NCBI RefSeq assembly: GCF_905171765.1 | Contig: NC_053392.1 | Location: 372,568,463 to 372,632,462, forward strand | Source: Bufo bufo | Lineage: Eukaryota > Chordata > Amphibia > Anura > Bufonidae | DNA length: 64,000 bases | Direction: 5' to 3' | Shown: positions 58,694 to 64,000 of the stretch, one piece after another | How positions within the stretch are numbered: position 1 is the stretch's first letter | Layout of the letters: each line of letters begins with the position of its first letter | Notes under the pieces: model-generated | What the model saw: only the letters and a program-made list of their open reading frames with translations | Told to the model about the DNA's origin: nothing | Database searches by the model: none | Position numbers and translations under genes: made by a program

Positions 58694-59016
58694 GTAAGTC
58701 AATTATTTAGTCTAAACTGAAATTTACAACCTCCACTTCCGATCCCCTAGGAAAAAGTCAGACGTTCATGTTTCATCATTCATCAACTTTGACCCTAAGT
58801 TGCGGTCAATGAAGTGCTAAGTTCATCATAGGTGTATCTCCTACACAGAGTATACCAAACCCTGGGTTTATTGTTTAAAATGGGATATAGATCAGGTGAT
58901 GTGTGTACCAAACATCAATCCTTGGGCTAGGGTTTAATATATTTGAGAATGGAGGCATTGGATGGAACTACTGGACCTAATTGATAAGGTTTTTGAAATA
59001 CAATTTAGTACAATTC
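58694..59016 (+). other. ENPP1: ENPP1 intron; nothing recognised
   Basis: No feature seen. Confidence 0.5.
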
Positions 59017-59024
59017 CTCTAGAA

Positions 59025-59170
59025 CAGGGATGGCAAACCTGCGGCTCTCCAGCTATTGTAAAACTACAACTCCCACCATGAACTGCTGCAGGCTGCTAGC
59101 TGTAGGCTGTTCGGGCATGCTGGGAGTGTAGTTTTGCAACAGCTGGAGAGCCGCAGGTTGGCCATCCCTG
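59025..59170. mobile_element. hAT MITE (146 bp palindrome)
   Basis: An exact 8-bp duplication ctctagaa at 59017-59024 and 59171-59178. Ends cagggatggcaaacctgcgg and ccgcaggttggccatccctg are inverse, and the palindrome continues through aactacaactccca/tgggagtgtagtt. Confidence 0.9.
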
Positions 59171-59221
59171 CTCTAGAACGTATCTTAGGGTTCCGGTCCT
59201 TTTACATAGACTGATCATAAG

Positions 59222-59590
59222 TGTTTAATATTGCTAAACTATGCCCAGCATAGGTCATCAATATCTGATTGGTGGGGGTCGACTTCCAGCACCCCCACCA
59301 CTCAGCTGTTTAAAGATGCTGCAGTGCTCCGTGGGCGCTGTGGGCACTTCCTAGGGCAGTGACAACATGTTCATTGGTCACATGGCCTAGATGCAGAACA
59401 GTCCTATTAAAGTCAGTGGGGCTGAGCTGCAATACCAAACACAGCGCTATCCAATGGATGGCGCTTTGCTTGGCAAGCTGTAAGCTGGCAGGGTGCCAGT
59501 TGTTGGATCCCTACCGCTCAGGTATTGATGACCTATCTTGAGGATAGTTCATCGATATTAAACACTTGGAAAACCACTTAAAACCCCTTT
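59222..59590 (+). repeat. Dispersed MITE-like repeat
   Basis: catcaatatctgattggtgg with the ggtcgacttccagcaccccc segment on the left, and aggtattgatgacctatctt with ccactt.. on the right, form a loosely inverted pair. Similar phrases lie at 3150-3200 and 57600-57700. Confidence 0.5.
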
Positions 59591-60412
59591 AAAAAGTTGG
59601 AGGATATTTGGGGCCTGTGAATCAAAACCTGGCTTAGCTCCCTTAACCCTAGTAAGAGAAAGAATCTTGGGAGTTTAATACTGGGATGTAGTGGAGAAAT
59701 GATAATATATGACTCTTTAAGGGTCCTTATACACAGAAATTTTAGATATAAAAAAAAACTGCCAGCAAAAGCACTCTTGTTTTTTTTAGCCATTTGTGTT
59801 TTTTGTGGCATTTTTTCTGGAATTTTTTGCACACAATGTAGCTTACCACTGGCATTTTTTTCATTACGTTTTTCCCCAATTGAGAAGGTGTTTTGTCGAA
59901 ATGCATGAAAGAAACGCCAAAAGCTACAGCATGCCGAGTTTTTGAAAAAAAGCAACAAAGACAGAAAAGCCACCTAATTAACAAAAATGCTAATAATATA
60001 AAAGTGCCTGTATGTCCTGCATTTCATAATTCCCATAGACCTTCAGCTAACATCTGGAGCTGGTGTTTTTAGCACAACAAATGCAAAAGTTCAGAAAAAT
60101 ACCACTAAAAATCTACGTGTGAAAGCACACTAAAAGCGGTAGTTACGGACCTGCTGTTGATCCTTCTTCTTGGTAATTGAAATGACATGTGTATTGAGAG
60201 AGGTGGAATTTTCTTTTTCGAGTTGTTAAAAGCAAAACTTCAATAAAAACTATCTGATCAAAATTAACCTGGAAAAATGATAGAAAATTGATTGTTCTAA
60301 TAATGTTTGTGGCATGTTGTTGGTGTCTGTCATGAGATGGATACGGCCCTGCCATAATTTTCGATGTCCTGCCTGCTCCTATGACTGATCAGGAGGATCA
60401 GTGCAGCTGCAA
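59591..60412 (+). other. ENPP1: ENPP1 intron; nothing recognised
   Basis: A/T-rich with decayed phrases (aaaacaccagaaaa-like) also seen near 31360. No exon. Confidence 0.4.
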
Positions 60413-60939
60413 GGGTACTTTCACACTCGCGGTCGAGAATTCCGGCAGGCAGTTCTGTCGCCGGAACTGCCTGCCGGATCCTGCAATCTGGACGCAAACA
60501 GATGCATTTGTGAGACTGATCCGGATGCGGATCCGTCTCACAAATGCATTGCAATACCGGATCAGTCTTTCCGGTTGTCATCTGGAAAAACGGATCCGGT
60601 ATTTATCTTTTTCTCATTTTTAAAGGTCTGCGCATGTGTGCGCTTCGCCGTTTTGCCGGAACACTTGGGGCCGGATCCGGCATTAATGCATTTCAATGGA
60701 AATGAATGCCTGATCCGGTATTCCGGCAGGTGTTCAGGATTTTTGGCCGGAGAGAACTGCAGCATGCTGCAGTATTTTCTCCGGCCAAAAAACATAAGAG
60801 GGACTGAACTGATGCATACTGAACGGAATGCTCTCCATTCAGAATGCATTAGGATAAAACTGATCAGTTTTTTTCCGGAAGTGAGCCCCTGTGACGGAAC
60901 TCAATACCGGAAAACAAAAACGCTAGTGTGAAAGTGCCC
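60413..60939. mobile_element. Palindromic MITE with tttcacac ends
   Basis: Ends gggtactttcacactcgcgg and cgctagtgtgaaagtgccc are inverse. The interior is built of ccggatccgg, ttccggc and gcctgccgg palindromes. Flanks caa/taa. Same style as 62600-63097. Confidence 0.7.
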
Positions 60940-60983
60940 TAAACAGAGCCTAAACTGGATCTCCTTTGACGATAGTATTATTA

Positions 60984-61112
60984 CAGTGGTGCTTGAATGT
61001 TTGTGAACCCTTCAGAATTTTCAATATTTCTGCATAAATTTCACCTAAAACTACATTCGATTTTCACACGCATCCTAAAAGTAGATAAAGATGACCAAAT
61101 CAAACAAATGAG
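60984..61112 (+). mobile_element. Orphan Tc1-type terminal repeat
   Basis: After a TA, cagtggtgcttgaatgtttg, gtgaaccc and phrases such as tttctgcataaattt and cctaaaagtagataaag are typical of the long terminal repeat of a vertebrate Tc1 family. No matching right end is seen; LINE sequence follows. Confidence 0.6.
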
Positions 61113-61115
61113 TCC

Positions 61116-62594
61116 AAAATACTAATCCAAATTTCAGTGTTTATATCCCTTTGAAATTCCTCCCATAAGGTTTCAACATCCTCACCATCCTCACCCACAA
61201 TTGCCTCTTTCACACTTGCCTTCAGATCACTCCTCACATACAGGAACACGTCACCACCTTTTCTATTGACCTTTTCTTTCCTAAATAGTGTAAAACCCTC
61301 AATATTTACAGCCCAGTCATGTGAAGAGTCCAACCATGTCTCAGCCACACCAACTACATCTATGTGTTCTTCTAGTACAATAGCCTCCAGCTCCCCCATT
61401 TTGCTAGCTAGACTTCTGGCATTTGTGAAAATGCATTTTTGGGTTACCTTGGTTGATGTTTGTATGTAGCAAGTTCTTGTTACCAGCAGTTCTATTTTTC
61501 ATTGGTGTATAGTTCTGCCCAGTCTTCTCTCTACTTTCCTCACCAACCCCAGCCCCCACTAAATCCCCACTGTCCCCTCCTATATCCCACTCTCTATCTA
61601 CACTATCTACCCCTTATTAGTATGATCCCCCACCCTCTCCCCAGATCCTAGTTTAAAAGCTCCTCCAGCCGTCTAATCATTTTCCCCCCAGAGTAGTTGC
61701 ACCCTCCCCATTAAGGTCCCTACTGTAGAGCCTGTAACCGACGAGAAGTCGGCCCAGTTCTCCATGAATCCAAACCATTCCTTCCTGCACCAGCTTCTGA
61801 GCCACTTATTTAACTCCCTAAGCTCCCGTTGTCTCTCTGGTGACTCTGGCTCGTGGCACTGGTAGTATTTCTGAAAACACTACCTTGGAGGTCCTGGACT
61901 TGAGCTTCTCTCCTAGTTCCCTAAAATCATTTTAAGGACCTTCCATCTCCCCCTGACTTTGTCATTGGTGCCAATGTATACAATGACCGCCGGGTCTTCC
62001 CCAGCCCCACCCAGCAATCTGTCAATCCGATCCGCAATATGCCGAACCTGATCATCCGGAAGTCAACACACTGTTCGGCATTCACGGTCTCTGCGAAAGA
62101 TGACCCTGTCTGTCCTCCTAATAATAGAGTCCCCTACCACCAGCATCTGTCTGACCTTTTCTGCACTCCTTTTCCCATCCTTCCTGCAGGGGGCATCCTC
62201 CTGGTTGCTAGAAGAAATGCCCTGCTGCAGTGTTGCTGTCCCTGGGCTTTCATCACTAATATCATCCAAACAGGCATATTTACTGGGCGTTCCAGCTGAG
62301 GACTAGCCTCCCTGGCACTTTTCCCTCTACTCCTTCTTCCTACATTAACCCAACTGCTGACCTGATAGTCCTGATCTTCCCCTCCTCCTCCCACCTCCAT
62401 TTCACTGACCCCAGTCAGTGCCTGCACAGTGAGTTCTAAGCCCCTCTCCAGTTTTGCAATGCCCCGAAGTGTTTCAAGCTGCTTATTTAGATTTAAGATC
62501 TGGGCTTCCAAATATGCAACGTGATTGCATCTAGTGCAAATGTATTCACCCTCGAATGGCTCTTCAAGGCACGCATACATTGCACAAGACATAC
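61116..62594 (-). pseudogene. CR1/Rex1-like LINE, ORF1 and endonuclease portion, broken
   Basis: On the minus strand, 62592-62134 encodes an ORF1 start with a Cys motif (CTRCNHVAYLEAQI) and a coiled-coil-like stretch. An overlapping frame (62269-62063) has VVGDSIIRRTDRVI, the block I of the SGNH/esterase domain found in CR1 ORF1 proteins. Further down, 61399-61100 encodes endonuclease phrases (VVGVAETWLDSS, GFTLFRKE, KGGDVFLYVRSDL). At least two frame breaks occur and the reverse transcriptase is absent. Family placement is from motif memory. Confidence 0.75.
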
Positions 62595-62599
62595 ACTTA

Positions 62600-63097
62600 G
62601 GCTACTTTCACACCTGCGTTCGGGTGTCCGCTCGTGAGCTCCGTTTGAAGGGGCTCACAAGCGGCCCCGAACGCATCCGTCCAGCCCTAATGCATTCTGA
62701 GTGGACGCGGATCCGCTCAGAATGCATCAGTCTGGCGGCGTTCAGCCTCCGCTCCGCTCAGCAAGCGGACACCTGAACGCTGCTTGCAGCGTTCGGGTGT
62801 CCGCCTGGCCGTGCGGAGGCAAGCGGATCCGTCTAGACTTACAATGTAAGTCAATGGGGACGGATCCGTTTGAAGATGACACAATATGGCTCAATCTTCA
62901 AACGGATCCGTCCCCCATTGACTTTCAATGTAAAGTCTGGACGGATCCGTTCAGGCTACTTTCACACGTAGAATTTTTTTCAAACTATAATGCAGACGGA
63001 TCCGTTCTGAACGGATACAAACGTCTGCATTATAGGAGCGGATCCGTCTGAGCAGACATCAGACGGACCCGCTCTGAACGGTAGTGTGAAAGTAGCC
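62600..63097. mobile_element. Palindromic MITE with tttcacac ends
   Basis: Ends ggctactttcacacctgcg and ggtagtgtgaaagtagcc are inverse, with TTA on the left and TAA on the right. The interior repeats acggatccgt and its surroundings many times (62824-62957, 62995-63058). A second internal copy of the end, ggctactttcacac, lies at 62954, so the element may be a composite. Confidence 0.75.
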
Positions 63098-64000
63098 TAA
63101 GTAGCATTGTCCATGGAGCACATGTTTAGATGGGGATGAACAGCAAAGAAGGAAAACAGTTAATATGAGTTAAGATTAAGATCCTGTCTGCTGCAGTTGG
63201 AGGACTAGCTAGAATCAAGCCAACAACATACAAGGAAACAAGGAAAATCTAGCAAATCTTAGTTTCTTGCTCCTTGTCTTAAACTCTGGTTCTTTAAACT
63301 CCACTTATTCAGAAGCCCACTAAGTGCAGTTATAAAAAAAATAAAAAATACAAATCATCCCACTTTCCCCAAAATTTTAATAAACGATAAACAAAAAAAC
63401 ATGGCCGCATGCGAAAACACCTGTACCATTATAAATAATAATACAATTAAATATAAATATTTATCCTATACAGAAAACGTGAAATGGAAAAAAAGTCAAA
63501 ATGTCCAATTCAACTTTGTTGGTCGCGTCACCCACAAAAAATTATTAAAAAGTCATACACGCCAAAATAGTATCAATAAAAAGTACAGATCACCTCTCAG
63601 AAAAATAAGCCCTCACACAGCTCTGTACACATAACTACAAAAAAGTTATAGGTGTCAGTATATGATGATGAAAAGAGAAAAAAAAAATTTTCAAGGTTCT
63701 TTTTTTCAGTATGAAAAAGGTTTGAAAAACGATGTAAATGTGGCATTGCTGCAATTGTACTGACCCAGAAAATGAAAGTAACAAGTCAGTTTTAGAATGC
63801 TATAAAAACGAAACCCATAAAACTGTGGTGAAATTGTGTTTTTTTTCCAATTCCACCCCTTTTGGAATTTTTTTCCAGCTCCCCAATTCATTGTATGCAA
63901 TTTTTAAATGGTTCCATTAGAGAGTACAACTTGTTCCACAAAAAAACAATTCCTCTTAGGGCTATTTATACAGAAAAATGAAAAAATGTATGGACCCGGA
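63098..64000 (+). repeat. ENPP1: ENPP1 intron with a dispersed A/T-rich repeat
   Basis: 63340-64000 has phrases (aaaaaagttataggtgtcag, cagctctgtacacataac, acaacttgttccacaaaaaa) shared with 38560-38700 and 39470-39530. Boundaries not visible. No ENPP1 exon found. Confidence 0.45.

Noticed and set aside
1400..58693. Assignment to ENPP3 rather than ENPP1
   Set aside because: [21 protein letters not shown] linker and GPAARLRP fit remembered ENPP1 better; an alignment would settle it.

Overview
The window reads as vertebrate nuclear DNA, most likely from an anuran amphibian (inference). It has one conserved vertebrate gene split into small exons with GT-AG borders. Its long introns are packed with Tc1-like transposons, hAT, Harbinger-like and TTAA-flanked foldback elements, a chromodomain Ty3/gypsy element and a Penelope-like element. 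I see no bacterial features, CRISPR, rRNA or tRNA genes.

The host gene is ENPP1 (ectonucleotide pyrophosphatase/phosphodiesterase 1) on the + strand. Thirteen consecutive coding exons lie between 1400 and 58693. They encode two somatomedin-B domains and most of the catalytic phosphodiesterase domain. The reading frame stays open across every junction. The first exon(s), with the cytoplasmic tail and membrane anchor, lie left of the window. The last zinc ligand and the nuclease-like domain lie to its right.

Layout: 1-9285 holds exons for both SMB domains and the start of the catalytic domain, with small MITE-like repeats in the introns. The next intron (9286-19206) carries a 6.9-kb hAT element (10909-17800) with a decayed BED-finger transposase and twelve 141-bp tandem repeats. 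Intron 19327-31517 holds two adjacent Tc1 elements, one split by a young, apparently complete chromodomain Ty3/gypsy element (21877-27103), then foldback elements and a LINE lodged in a hAT MITE. From 31518 to 42638, six exons alternate with hAT, Harbinger-like and TTAA MITEs, a decayed reverse-strand Tc1 and a possible solo LTR. Intron 42639-53595 holds Penelope-derived hairpins, an apparently intact Tc1 with 210-bp inverted repeats, a Tc1 deletion derivative and a 5.7-kb Penelope-like element with an inverted terminal repeat. From 53596 to the end come the last two visible exons, two more Tc1 copies, MITEs and the 5' half of a CR1/Rex1-like LINE.

Only ENPP1 is a host gene. The mobile elements form nested layers in its introns: the gypsy element sits inside a Tc1, a LINE inside a hAT MITE, and several elements sit in or beside (TA)n tracts. 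The most notable signals are a visible self-priming signature in the gypsy LTR, an intact Tc1, the inverted architecture and coding-strand hairpin of the Penelope element, recurrent snap-back dimers of Penelope-like ends with hammerhead-like cores, and a ninth cysteine in the second somatomedin-B domain of ENPP1.
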